In this document: piece after piece, positions 27,936-36,229 of the stretch
How positions within the stretch are numbered: position 1 is the first letter of the stretch
Layout: each line of letters starts with the position of its first letter
Assembly (NCBI RefSeq): GCF_017355835.1
Contig: NZ_JAFEWF010000003.1
Span: 248,001 to 312,000 of the forward strand
Direction of reading: 5' to 3'
Length of the DNA: 64,000 nucleotides
Source of the DNA: Desertivirga brevis
Lineage (GTDB): Bacteria; Bacteroidota; Bacteroidia; Sphingobacteriales; Sphingobacteriaceae
Position numbers and translations under genes: made by a program
The notes under the pieces: model-generated
The model's input: only the letters and a program-made list of their open reading frames with translations
Told to the model about the DNA's origin: nothing
Database searches by the model: none

Positions 27936-28445
27936 ATGAAAAAACTTTTTTTACTTATTGCGATGTCGGGCGTCTTTTTTTCTGCCTCCGCTCAAATTGA
28001 GCCAATGAGAACAAGATACGGAATTGCTCTAGAAGCTGGTCTTCCTGTTGGTAAAACCGGAGACATTTATGATCTGGCAATTGGAGGATCTTTATTCCTG
28101 GATTATCCTGTATCTCCAACGTTCAATGTCACAGGTTCTGCCGGTTTCACAAATCTAACTATTAAGGAAGAAGTTACCTGGGCTGGTGATAACCCAAACT
28201 TTGTTCCCTTAAAAGTAGGGGCAAAACTTTCCTTCCTTAACAATTTCTTTGCGCAGGCTGAAGTGGGTGCCGCTGTTGCTGTGAGCGGCAACCGGTCTAC
28301 TGCGGCTATTATAGCACCGGGAGTAGGATTATCATATCCTGTATCTGGTCGAACTAATTTCGAAGCTGGTGTTCGTTATGAAAGCTGGGCTGCTGATGGC
28401 GGGAGTATAGATCAGGTTGCATTCAAAGCAGCGTTAAAGTTTTAA
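27936..28445 (+). CDS. Small outer-membrane beta-barrel protein
   Basis: A 169-aa protein with a signal peptide ending FSASAQ, then alternating hydrophobic/polar strands rich in Gly and aromatic residues. It ends in a typical barrel C-terminus with terminal Phe (VAFKAALKF). The size fits an eight-stranded OmpA/OmpX-like barrel. Function unknown. It has its own promoter and terminator and sits between gldA and gldFG, so it may have been inserted between them or may be functionally tied to them. Confidence 0.8.
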   Translation: MKKLFLLIAMSGVFFSASAQIEPMRTRYGIALEAGLPVGKTGDIYDLAIGGSLFLDYPVSPTFNVTGSAGFTNLTIKEEVTWAGDNPNFVPLKVGAKLSFLNNFFAQAEVGAAVAVSGNRSTAAIIAPGVGLSYPVSGRTNFEAGVRYESWAADGGSIDQVAFKAALKF

Positions 28446-28543
28446 CCAGGTGACCCCAAGCTTTTCGACGTATCTTAAGTAACGCGTTTTAAATTGAGTT
28501 TTATTCCTAAAACTTCATATTCAGTCAATCAAAAAAAAGAATC

Positions 28544-28571
28544 TCCCGTTAGTTTATACTAGCGGGATTTT
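28544..28571 (+). terminator. Beta-barrel gene terminator
   Basis: 9-bp stem TCCCGTTAG (28544-28552) paired with 28559-28567 (one G-U), followed by TTTTCGTTT. Confidence 0.75.
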
Positions 28572-28645
28572 CGTTTCGGTCCTGCTGCCCTTAAATCCTT
28601 AATCTGTTGATGGTCGTGCTTTTGAAGCATTAGCCGCTACAGTTA

Positions 28646-28678
28646 TTGTTTAACGAAATATTTGTTACTACTTTCGGC
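28646..28678 (+). promoter_or_regulatory. Predicted gldFG promoter
   Basis: TTG (28646-28648), 20-bp spacer, TACTTTCG (28669-28676), a near-consensus -7 box, 10 nt before the gldF ATG. Confidence 0.5.
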
Positions 28679-28686
28679 AATCTATT

Positions 28687-29415
28687 ATGCTTTCAGTTTT
28701 CAATAAAGAGATCGGTAGTTTTTTCAGTTCCCTTGTGGCTTATATCACTATAGGTGTCTTTTTATTGGTGATGGGACTATTCCTTTGGGTATTTCCAGAT
28801 TCCAGTATCCTCGAGTACGGTTATGCTGGTCTAGATAGTCTTTTCAGTACTGCACCCTATGTATTTATGTTCCTTATACCCGCCATTACAATGCGTTCCT
28901 TAGCGGAGGAAAGGAAAGAAGGTACATTCGAGTTGCTCGCAACCCGGCCTTTGACGGACTGGCAAATTGTGCTGGGCAAATATTTTGCCTGCCTTTTAAT
29001 AGTCCTTTTCGCCCTATTACCTACCTTGATCTACTATATCACTGTTTATCAATTAGGAACTCCACAGGGAAATATTGATACAGGCGCAGTAATTGGATCT
29101 TATATAGGTTTGTTCCTGTTGGGCGCATCATTCGTTGCAATAGGGATCTTTTCCTCGTCGCTTTCAAAAAATCAAATCATAGCTTTTACTATAGCTGTTT
29201 TTCTAAGCTTTATAGCCTTTAGTGGTTTCGATTCAATTAGCAGGCTCCTGTCGTTACAGTCGGTCGAGACCTATATAACAGCCATAGGGATCAATGAACA
29301 TTATGAGTCGATAAGCAGGGGAGTACTTGACACCCGCGATCTTGTTTATTTTCTAAGTTTTATTGCAATCTTTCTCGTGATAACGAAAACGATCTTAGGA
29401 GGTAGAAAATGGTAA
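28687..29415 (+). CDS. gldF: ABC transporter permease GldF
   Basis: The 242-aa inner-membrane permease has six hydrophobic segments, starting with a short cytosolic end (MLSVFNKEIGSFFSSLVAYITIGVFLLVMGLF). It has the typical GldF segment MRSLAEERKEGTFELLATRPLTDWQIVLGKY in the first cytosolic loop. Its last codons overlap the gldG start by 7 nt, so the two are translationally coupled. Together with GldA it would make the ABC transporter linked to gliding and surface-protein export in Bacteroidota. Many non-gliding members also keep these genes. Confidence 0.9.
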   Translation: MLSVFNKEIGSFFSSLVAYITIGVFLLVMGLFLWVFPDSSILEYGYAGLDSLFSTAPYVFMFLIPAITMRSLAEERKEGTFELLATRPLTDWQIVLGKYFACLLIVLFALLPTLIYYITVYQLGTPQGNIDTGAVIGSYIGLFLLGASFVAIGIFSSSLSKNQIIAFTIAVFLSFIAFSGFDSISRLLSLQSVETYITAIGINEHYESISRGVLDTRDLVYFLSFIAIFLVITKTILGGRKW

Positions 29416-31091
29416 ACAGAAAGAAAAAAGATCTAAGTTATCTGGCTGCATTTGGTCTGGGCTTAATCGTCGTTAACGTCCTGTCTTCTTTTCTTTATAC
29501 ACGATTCGATTTTACCGCCGAAAAGAGGTACACGCTTTCTGATATCACTCGTAACGAACTCAGTAATCTAAATGACGATATCCTGGTAACGGTTTACCTT
29601 GAAGGTGATTTTCCTTCAGCGTTCAAGCGATTAAGGAACTCGACACGCGAATTGCTTTCTGATTACAAGTCTTATTCCAATGGCCGGCTTCGGTTCGACT
29701 TTGTTAATCCCTTAACAGGAAATGAGCAAGAGCAACAAAATGCTTATCAAGACTTGCTTGCTAAAGGGCTTGAACCAACTAATCTTAGTGTGAAGACTGA
29801 GGAAGGCCTGACACAAAAGATCATTTTTCCCTCAGCTTTAATCACCTATCAGGGCAGGCAAATGCCGGTTAGCCTTTTTCAAAACAGGGAGGGCTTACCA
29901 CCAGAGCAAGTACTTAATAATTCTATCCAGAACCTGGAGTATGCTTTTACAAGTGCAATAAGAAAAGTGACCAGTGGAGGAAAGCCGAGAATTGGTTTCA
30001 CTGAGGGGCACAGGGAGTTGAACGACCTGCAGTTGGCCGATGCAATGAATGCCCTGCAGTCTGGTTATGAAGTAGGCCGGGTAGATCTTAAAAGCATTAC
30101 ATTCGAAGGACTTGCAAAACTGAAGGTTCTTATAGTGCCTAAGCCCGACAAAGAGTTTTCTGAAGCAGAGAAGTATAAAATCGATTATTTGCTGATGAAC
30201 GGTTGCCGCGTATTTTTTGCTCTTGATAACGTTAATGCCGAATTGGATAGCCTTAGAGGTGCTGGAAGCCAGCTAGCTTTTCCAAAAAAGTTAAACCTAG
30301 ATGATATGCTTTTCAAGTATGGTGTTAGAATTAACTATGATCTGATCGCTGATATGAGTTGCTCCCAAATCCCGCTTAACATAGGCAATGTAGGAGGACA
30401 GGCGCAGCTGCAAATGGTGCCATGGCTTTTTTATCCGATCTTTGTTCCTGTATCTAAACACCCGCTTGTGAAGAACCTGGATGGTATCCGCAGTGAGTTC
30501 GCCAGCACAATTGATACTATCGCTGTAAAAGGCTTGAAAAAGACGATTGTGTTAGCAAGTTCGCCCTTTAACCGGACCTTAAAAACACCGAACCTGATCT
30601 CCTTACAAATGGCTGCAGAGGAACCTGACCCCAGAGCGTTCAGGAGTCAACCGAAGCCGGTAGGAGTACTTCTCGAGGGTTCTTTTTCATCGAACTTCGC
30701 GAATCGTCCACTTCCTGAGGGTGTGGAAGCAGGGCATAATCTTCCCGAAAGAAGTAAGCCTACCAAGATCATCGTGGTTTCTGACGGCGACATCCTTAAA
30801 AATCAAGTTAGTTCACAAGATGGCTCGCACTTTCCTCTCGGATATGACAGGTACTCCCAGAAACAGTATGGAAATAAGAATTTCTTGTTAAACATTGCCG
30901 ACTTCCTTACAGATGAAAGCGGAATTATTGAGCTCCGTAACAAAGAAATTAAAGTGCGGCTGCTTGATCGCGCACGAATTAAATCAGAAAAGGCTTTTTG
31001 GCAGGCAATGAATATCGTACTTCCGCTAATACTGTTACTGTTATTTGCGCTGGGAGGGCAGTATTACCGAAAACGGAAATACGCTTCTTAA
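29409..31091 (+). CDS. gldG: Gliding-associated ABC transporter substrate-binding protein GldG
   Basis: The 560-aa protein is anchored by an N-terminal TM segment (about 10-27) and ends with a C-terminal TM (LPLILLLLFALGG) and a basic tail. The part between is the GldG-type ABC-2 accessory domain, with FDFTAEKRYTLSDITR near the N-terminus and KPRIGFTEGHRELNDLQ in the middle. It is the third component of the GldAFG complex. Overlap with gldF by 7 nt supports one transcript. Confidence 0.92.
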   Translation: MVNRKKKDLSYLAAFGLGLIVVNVLSSFLYTRFDFTAEKRYTLSDITRNELSNLNDDILVTVYLEGDFPSAFKRLRNSTRELLSDYKSYSNGRLRFDFVNPLTGNEQEQQNAYQDLLAKGLEPTNLSVKTEEGLTQKIIFPSALITYQGRQMPVSLFQNREGLPPEQVLNNSIQNLEYAFTSAIRKVTSGGKPRIGFTEGHRELNDLQLADAMNALQSGYEVGRVDLKSITFEGLAKLKVLIVPKPDKEFSEAEKYKIDYLLMNGCRVFFALDNVNAELDSLRGAGSQLAFPKKLNLDDMLFKYGVRINYDLIADMSCSQIPLNIGNVGGQAQLQMVPWLFYPIFVPVSKHPLVKNLDGIRSEFASTIDTIAVKGLKKTIVLASSPFNRTLKTPNLISLQMAAEEPDPRAFRSQPKPVGVLLEGSFSSNFANRPLPEGVEAGHNLPERSKPTKIIVVSDGDILKNQVSSQDGSHFPLGYDRYSQKQYGNKNFLLNIADFLTDESGIIELRNKEIKVRLLDRARIKSEKAFWQAMNIVLPLILLLLFALGGQYYRKRKYAS

Positions 31092-31263
31092 GATTTTGTG
31101 CTTCAAAGGAGATATTACCTTTATAATCTGCTTTTCCACACTATATTTTAGAATGTTAGGATTTTTCTTTCCTGTATGGTTTAGCTTTTTCTATTTTTGG
31201 TCTTCGCTGTTATGTCCATTAAGTAACAGTCGCATTAATTCAGATTTTTAAGATATCAATTAT

Positions 31264-32388
31264 ATGAGATTCATCGTTTCGACGTCGACTTTATTGAAGC
31301 AGTTGCAGGCAGTTAACGGAGCATCAAGCAGTAGCACTGTTTTGCCGATACTCGAAAACTTTCTTTTTGAAATCAGAGATGGGATTTTAACTATTTCAGC
31401 TACAGACCTGCAAACTAGCATGACCACTTCTTTGCCTGTAGAGTCGAAAGAGGAGGGTAAAATCGCTATCCCTGCTAAAATTCTGATGGAAACGCTGAAG
31501 ACTCTTCCCGATCAGCCGATTGCTTTCAATATCGATGAAACAACTTTCGCTATTGAGATTAACGCAGGAGATGGGAAATATAAACTAAGCGGAGAAAACG
31601 GTGATGATTTTCCTAAGATCCCAACTGTTGAAAATGCTTCAGCCGTAAATCTTCCAGCATCTGTACTATCAGAGGCTATCAACAAAACAATCTTTGCTGT
31701 AAGTAATGATGAGTTGAGACCTGCTATGACCGGTGTGTACTGTCAGTTAACTCCTCAGCATCTTACTTTTGTTTCTACTGATGCTCATAAACTGGTTCGC
31801 TACAGAAGAAAAGATGCGCGGTCGGAGACGAACACCTCGTTTATCCTGCCTAAGAAAGCCCTTACCCTTTTGAAGTCCTCACTTCCTTCAGATGACGTGA
31901 ATGTTTCTGTAGAGTATAATTCAACAAGTGCGTTCTTCCGCTTTGGAAATATCAACCTTATTTGTCGCCTTATCGACGAGAGGTACCCTGATTATGAAGC
32001 CGTAATCCCACAGAACAATACCAATCAGTTAAGTATCGACAGAGCGTTGTTCTTAAACTCGCTGCGCCGTGTGGTTATCTTCGCTAATAAAACTACCCAT
32101 CAGGTGCGTTTGAAGATCACAGGAAGCGAATTGAATATTTCCTCTGAAGATATCGACTTTTCTAACGAAGCGCATGAGCGTTTAAGCTGTCAGTATGAGG
32201 GCGAAGATATGGAGATCGGCTTTAATGCGCGTTTCCTGATCGAGATGCTGAATAACCTGAGCGGGGAAGAAGTTACCTTGCAAATGAGTACACCTAATCG
32301 CGCAGGACTGTTAATTCCGCAGACCAATGATGAGCGCGAAGATGTTCTTATGCTGGTAATGCCGGTGATGCTTAATAGCTATGCATAG
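31264..32388 (+). CDS. dnaN: DNA polymerase III beta subunit (sliding clamp)
   Basis: The clamp that tethers DNA polymerase to the template. The 374-aa protein has the three similar DNA-clamp domains. It starts MRFIVSTSTLLKQLQAVNGA and includes LPILENFLFEI, DELRPAMTGVY and the end segment LLIPQTNDEREDVLMLVMPVML of the hydrophobic protein-binding pocket. It is not next to dnaA in this window, unlike in many bacteria, and no origin-like repeats were seen around it. Followed by a strong terminator. Confidence 0.98.
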   Translation: MRFIVSTSTLLKQLQAVNGASSSSTVLPILENFLFEIRDGILTISATDLQTSMTTSLPVESKEEGKIAIPAKILMETLKTLPDQPIAFNIDETTFAIEINAGDGKYKLSGENGDDFPKIPTVENASAVNLPASVLSEAINKTIFAVSNDELRPAMTGVYCQLTPQHLTFVSTDAHKLVRYRRKDARSETNTSFILPKKALTLLKSSLPSDDVNVSVEYNSTSAFFRFGNINLICRLIDERYPDYEAVIPQNNTNQLSIDRALFLNSLRRVVIFANKTTHQVRLKITGSELNISSEDIDFSNEAHERLSCQYEGEDMEIGFNARFLIEMLNNLSGEEVTLQMSTPNRAGLLIPQTNDEREDVLMLVMPVMLNSYA

Positions 32389-32422
32389 CTGTGTAAGATT
32401 TAGTACGATCTATTATTAATAT

Positions 32423-32466
32423 AAAAAAAGGATCCCCGGGTTTATCCACCTGGGGATCCTTTTTTT
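32423..32466. terminator. dnaN terminator
   Basis: Long near-perfect hairpin (arms about 32423-32441 and 32448-32466) with GGATCCCC core and flanking A-run and T-run. Confidence 0.9.
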
Positions 32467-32573
32467 AGGGTAATCTCAAGCACTTGCAATAATAGTTCAG
32501 GTAAGGTATATTAGAACGGGATTTTGGCGAGACTTTTGTTAATACTAATCTCTCTAACTAATGCTTCAACACG

Positions 32574-33302
32574 ATGAATAACATACCTTTACGATCTAGA
32601 AAAAATCAAGGATATTTTTTAGTAACTTTATTAGCGCTACTTTTTGTTTCTGTCCTTTCGTCCTGTAGGAAAGACGATGATGAAGTAGTTAGCCCGGATC
32701 TGTCTTTTATTACGTTTGTTCACTCCTCGCCCCAGTATCCGGCCACACCTTTAGATTTTTACATTGGGGGTGTCAAAACTACCCAGGCGCTGCAGTTTAC
32801 AGAAAGCTCGACCCGTTATACAGGAACTCCTTATTTCGGTCTTTATTCAGGGGCTTATTACATTCAGGTAGGTCTGGGTGGGACCACGCAGCAAGTTTTA
32901 GGCGGAAATATGGAATTTAAAGCGAATGAGACTTATTCGTTTTTCATCACTACCAAAAGTCCTACCGTCGACTCAGCTTTTGCCATTGTAACTACTGATA
33001 ATCTTTCTGCACCATCTGCGGGTAAGGCTAAAGTGAGGTTTGTTAACCTGTCAAGGTCGGCAACAGCACTTGATCTGGCTCTAGGTGGTCAACCAATCTT
33101 TACTAATAAGGCCTATAATACGTACACCGACTTCATGGAAGTAAATCCAGGGCAGTCTTTAACTTTCCAGGCTAGAGATGCAGGTACAAGCAACGTAAGA
33201 GCTACTTCTGCAGCTTTAAATATAGAAGGCGGAAAGATCTATACGATCTGGGCAAGTGGAGCAACCGGAGCCTACGGATTGCAGATGATCGTTAATAAAT
33301 AA
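32574..33302 (+). CDS. DUF4397 lipoprotein
   Basis: The 242-aa protein has a lipoprotein signal peptide with lipobox-like VLSSC (Cys at about residue 31) followed by RKDDDE. The rest matches DUF4397 in character: beta-rich, with the repeated pattern FITFVHSSPQYPATPLDFYIGG and KVRFVNLSRSATALDLALGG. This points to two copies of a roughly 100-residue beta-domain. Probably a surface or periplasmic lipoprotein; function unknown. Confidence 0.82.
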   Translation: MNNIPLRSRKNQGYFLVTLLALLFVSVLSSCRKDDDEVVSPDLSFITFVHSSPQYPATPLDFYIGGVKTTQALQFTESSTRYTGTPYFGLYSGAYYIQVGLGGTTQQVLGGNMEFKANETYSFFITTKSPTVDSAFAIVTTDNLSAPSAGKAKVRFVNLSRSATALDLALGGQPIFTNKAYNTYTDFMEVNPGQSLTFQARDAGTSNVRATSAALNIEGGKIYTIWASGATGAYGLQMIVNK

Positions 33303-33344
33303 TTAAAAATACAAATAGGGGTATCAGACTTGAACTGATATTCC

Positions 33345-33352
33345 TATTTTTG
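33345..33352 (+). promoter_or_regulatory. Predicted dedA-like gene promoter (-7 box)
   Basis: TATTTTTG, a perfect -7 box, 22 nt before the TTG start at 33375. Confidence 0.55.
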
Positions 33353-33374
33353 GGCGATACCAAAACAAATTGCC

Positions 33375-34025
33375 TTGGAAGTTATCCAATCTATCATCGA
33401 CTTTATTCTACATATTGATAAACATCTTGTTGATATTGTAAGCGAATATAAAACCTGGACCTATTTAATTCTTTTCCTGATCATCTTTGCCGAAACAGGT
33501 TTTGTTGTAACTCCATTCCTTCCCGGAGACTCATTGCTTTTTGCTGCGGGGGCATTAATTGCCACTGGCGATACAGGTTTGGATATTTACCTAATGGGTG
33601 TTATCTTAATCGTTGCCGCAATCACTGGCGACGCAGTTAACTATTTCATGGGTAGATCAATTGGCCTCAGAGTATTCAAGCCAGGAAATAAGATCCTGAA
33701 GGTGGAATATTATCAACAAACCTCAGCCTTCTTTAATAAACATGGCGGTAAGGCGGTTATGTTTAGCCGGTTCCTGCCTATTATCCGTACCGTTGCTCCT
33801 TTTGTTGCCGGAGTAGGACATATGCCTTTCCATCGTTTTACCATGTATAATATTATTGGTGGTATCTTTTGGATCATCAGCTTCTTAGGCCTGGGCTATG
33901 CATTTGGTAATATTCCAGTAGTGAAAGAAAACTTCACACTTGTAGTATTTGCTATTATATTGATCTCGGTGATCCCTCCGGTCTATGCTGCTGTCTCTGC
34001 TAAAATGAAGAAGCCTGCCGTTTAA
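33375..34025 (+). CDS. DedA-family (VTT domain) membrane protein
   Basis: DedA proteins are inner-membrane proteins needed for membrane homeostasis and implicated in undecaprenyl-phosphate or phospholipid flipping. The 216-aa protein has the family motifs: FAETGFVVTPFLPGDSLLFAAGAL (about 38-61), GDAVNYFMGRSIG, and MFSRFLPIIRTVAPFVAGVGHMPFHRFTMYNIIGGIFW. The start codon is TTG at 33375: no earlier in-frame ATG exists and the next Met lies inside the conserved domain. The stop overlaps the stop of the convergent downstream gene. Confidence 0.92.
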   Translation: MEVIQSIIDFILHIDKHLVDIVSEYKTWTYLILFLIIFAETGFVVTPFLPGDSLLFAAGALIATGDTGLDIYLMGVILIVAAITGDAVNYFMGRSIGLRVFKPGNKILKVEYYQQTSAFFNKHGGKAVMFSRFLPIIRTVAPFVAGVGHMPFHRFTMYNIIGGIFWIISFLGLGYAFGNIPVVKENFTLVVFAIILISVIPPVYAAVSAKMKKPAV

Positions 34026-34987
34026 TATTCCGGCCGGCCCATTGCTTCATTTTCTTTGTAAAGGGCTTCAGCTTTTTCGAGGCTGTCTTTTTCTATTATA
34101 GCTGAGGTGCTTAGTTTAAACCTTGAGAGTTCTGGCTGCCCGGCGTCTATCCAGGCCGAGTACCAGTAACTTCCGATAGAAAGTATAGAATTACGCATCT
34201 GGTGTTCAACCATGCCGTCTAAAAGCTTGTGGTATTCTTCCGCGTACTCCTCAGAATATTGTTTAAGTGCCTTCCCATTTCTATTGAAGTAAGAGTATTT
34301 CCGGTCTGAAGGGAAGTTTTTGACGAGGCGTGCTTCCACTAGAAGTACCGAGTCTTTTAAACTAAATGTGTGTTTTATTATTTTCCAGGCTTCTTTCAAT
34401 GGGTCTTCTATATATACTGCCCTTCCTGTGAAGAAGTCATAGTCACCCGAAAAGAGTTCAGGCAACCTACTTTCCCAAAAGGCATGAATGCCCACTTGAT
34501 TTGTAAGCTGGCCGTTATGATTTTGGGTGGTATGCAAAGGAACATGTGCGTCGGCTATGTAGTGTCCCAGATCGGAGGAGTATTTAAGTATTTTAACGGA
34601 ATCCCGATCCTTAAAAGCTTTAGTAAGCGACCCGTAGGTTCGTTGTATTTGCCATGGAAGCAGTCCATGTTCTTTCAAGGTGTCGAGGGTGTACTTTTTC
34701 ACGGCATCGTTCCATCTTTCAGGTAAACTATCGAAAGGTGAGATACCGTAGTGGTCTGAGTCGAGATAATGACGAGGAGCTTCAGCGGGATCAATATACC
34801 GGCGCTTATCTGGGTCGCTGGCGTGTTCGGTGACGTATGAAATGTTGTTTTTATAAAACCGGACCATTGGCTGTGGTAAAGTAAACACTGCCAGATGATT
34901 GATTTTTCTGTGTGCAAAAAATCCCCAGGAGCCGAAAAGCAGGGTGATTGCAATGAGAGGCAAAAGGATTAAGGTTTTCCTGAACAT
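34022..34987 (-). CDS. Zinc-dependent phospholipase C / S1-P1 nuclease-like protein
   Basis: The 321-aa protein begins with a signal peptide or N-terminal anchor (MFRKTLILLPLIAITLLFGSWG). The mature N-terminus Trp and His in WGFFAHRKINHLAV and later HYLDSDHY, DLGHYIADAHVPLHTTQNHNG and GIHAFWESRLPEL give the set of Trp, His and Asp zinc ligands of the phospholipase C/P1-nuclease fold. It is therefore probably a secreted zinc phosphoesterase acting on phospholipid or nucleic acid. Its stop overlaps that of dedA by four bases. No operon partner. Confidence 0.8.
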   Translation of the reverse strand: MFRKTLILLPLIAITLLFGSWGFFAHRKINHLAVFTLPQPMVRFYKNNISYVTEHASDPDKRRYIDPAEAPRHYLDSDHYGISPFDSLPERWNDAVKKYTLDTLKEHGLLPWQIQRTYGSLTKAFKDRDSVKILKYSSDLGHYIADAHVPLHTTQNHNGQLTNQVGIHAFWESRLPELFSGDYDFFTGRAVYIEDPLKEAWKIIKHTFSLKDSVLLVEARLVKNFPSDRKYSYFNRNGKALKQYSEEYAEEYHKLLDGMVEHQMRNSILSIGSYWYSAWIDAGQPELSRFKLSTSAIIEKDSLEKAEALYKENEAMGRPEY

Positions 34988-35060
34988 CTGTTGAAGTAAT
35001 AAGGTGCTTGAAGTTAATACATTAGCTGCAGAAATAAAGGAGAAAATTTTAAATAAAAGT

Positions 35061-35092
35061 TTTGTAGTTAAAATAGATCATCCTATATTTGC
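35061..35092 (+). promoter_or_regulatory. rpsT promoter, consensus -33 and -7
   Basis: TTTG (35061-35064), 19-bp spacer, TATATTTGC (35084-35092): the best full consensus match in the window; leader about 25 nt. Confidence 0.8.
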
Positions 35093-35125
35093 AGTCCGAA
35101 AAAATAGAAGTTAAAAAGCTTACAA

Positions 35126-35380
35126 ATGGCAAATCATAAATCAGCGATTAAGAGAATCAGAGCGAATGCTACTAAGCGCTTACGTAACCGCTACCAGGCG
35201 AAAACTACACGTAACGCAATTAAGAAATTACGTGGAACTACATCTAAAACAGAGGCAACTCCACTTTTAGCTAAAGTTTCGTCAATGCTTGATCGCCTTG
35301 CAAAGAAAAATGTAATCCACAAAAATAAAGCTGCTAACAACAAATCGAAGTTAACTAAATTTGTTAACAGCTTAGCTTAA
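35126..35380 (+). CDS. rpsT: 30S ribosomal protein S20
   Basis: The 84-aa, very basic, helical protein starts [24 protein letters not shown] and ends in [10 protein letters not shown], as S20 does. It binds 16S rRNA early in 30S assembly. It is preceded by the strongest promoter in the window and followed by a terminator, so it is a single-gene unit. Confidence 0.98.
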   Translation: MANHKSAIKRIRANATKRLRNRYQAKTTRNAIKKLRGTTSKTEATPLLAKVSSMLDRLAKKNVIHKNKAANNKSKLTKFVNSLA

Positions 35381-35403
35381 GATATTCTTTATTATAAGTT
35401 AGG

Positions 35404-35435
35404 AAAGGGATGTTCTGCATCCCTTTTTGTTTTTT
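35404..35435 (+). terminator. rpsT terminator
   Basis: Perfect 9-bp stem AAAGGGATG (35404-35412) with complement at 35418-35426, followed by TTGTTTTTT. Confidence 0.85.
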
Positions 35436-35464
35436 ATAAAGGTTTTTATAGTTTTAACTTTACT

Positions 35465-36163
35465 ATGGAACCTTATAGTCAAAAGATCACAATTAAATCC
35501 TGGGCAGAGGAAGATCGTCCCCGGGAAAAACTGCTTTCTCAGGGCAGAAGAAGTTTAACAGATGCAGAGCTGATTGCAATCCTAATCGGATCGGGAAGCA
35601 GAGAGGAAACAGCAGTTGAACTTAGTAAACGAATTCTTCATTCTTTAGATAATGATCTTGAAAAATTAGGGAGGCTTTCTGTAACGGAGTTATCCAAGTT
35701 TAAAGGGATAGGCGAAGCGAAAGCTATAACGATCATCGCGGCCTTAGAGCTTGGCAGGAGGAGAAGAGATTCTGATAAACCTAAAAATCCAGCTATCACC
35801 TGTAGCAGAGATATTTTTAACCTGCTTCACCGGCAATTTCGCGATCTTAATCACGAAGAATTCTGGATACTTCTGCTCAACAGGGCGAACATAGTTATTT
35901 CTCAGCATTTGATCAGCAAGGGTGGTCAGGCAGGCACTATCGCCGATCCCAAGATCATATACAAAACTGCGCTGGAGAACAATGCTGCTTCCATAATCCT
36001 TGCCCATAACCATCCTTCGGGAAATTTAAAGCCAAGCCAGGCCGACGTGAATTTAACCAGGAAGCTTCGTGAGGGAGGGAACTTGCTCGATATTTCAGTT
36101 TTGGATCATTTAATCTTTACCGACACGGCTTATTTGAGCTTCGCGGATGAGGGGATAATTTAA
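35465..36163 (+). CDS. radC: RadC-like JAB domain protein
   Basis: The 232-aa protein has an N-terminal helix-hairpin-helix part (LSKFKGIGEAKAITIIAALELGRR at about 73-98) and a C-terminal JAB/MPN+ metalloprotease-like domain, with HNHPSGNLKPSQADVNLTRKL and an upstream Glu that fit the zinc-binding pattern. The family was named for DNA repair, but that role is disputed; it is found in most bacteria and on mobile elements. Here it sits among core genes, so it is probably the chromosomal copy. Confidence 0.93.
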   Translation: MEPYSQKITIKSWAEEDRPREKLLSQGRRSLTDAELIAILIGSGSREETAVELSKRILHSLDNDLEKLGRLSVTELSKFKGIGEAKAITIIAALELGRRRRDSDKPKNPAITCSRDIFNLLHRQFRDLNHEEFWILLLNRANIVISQHLISKGGQAGTIADPKIIYKTALENNAASIILAHNHPSGNLKPSQADVNLTRKLREGGNLLDISVLDHLIFTDTAYLSFADEGII

Positions 36164-36175
36164 GGATCGCTTGGG

Positions 36176-36206
36176 TTGGGCAGCTTTATCTTTTTCCTAT
36201 CTTTGC
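36176..36206 (+). promoter_or_regulatory. pheT promoter, -33 and -7 boxes
   Basis: TTG (36176-36178), 19-bp spacer, TATCTTTGC (36198-36206), a full consensus match, 23 nt before the pheT ATG. Confidence 0.7.
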
Positions 36207-36229
36207 CGCAATTACCTTTATAGCATATA

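Noticed and set aside
31264..32388. Replication origin near dnaN
   Set aside because: dnaA is not in the window and no DnaA-box clusters or A/T-rich unwinding element were seen around dnaN.
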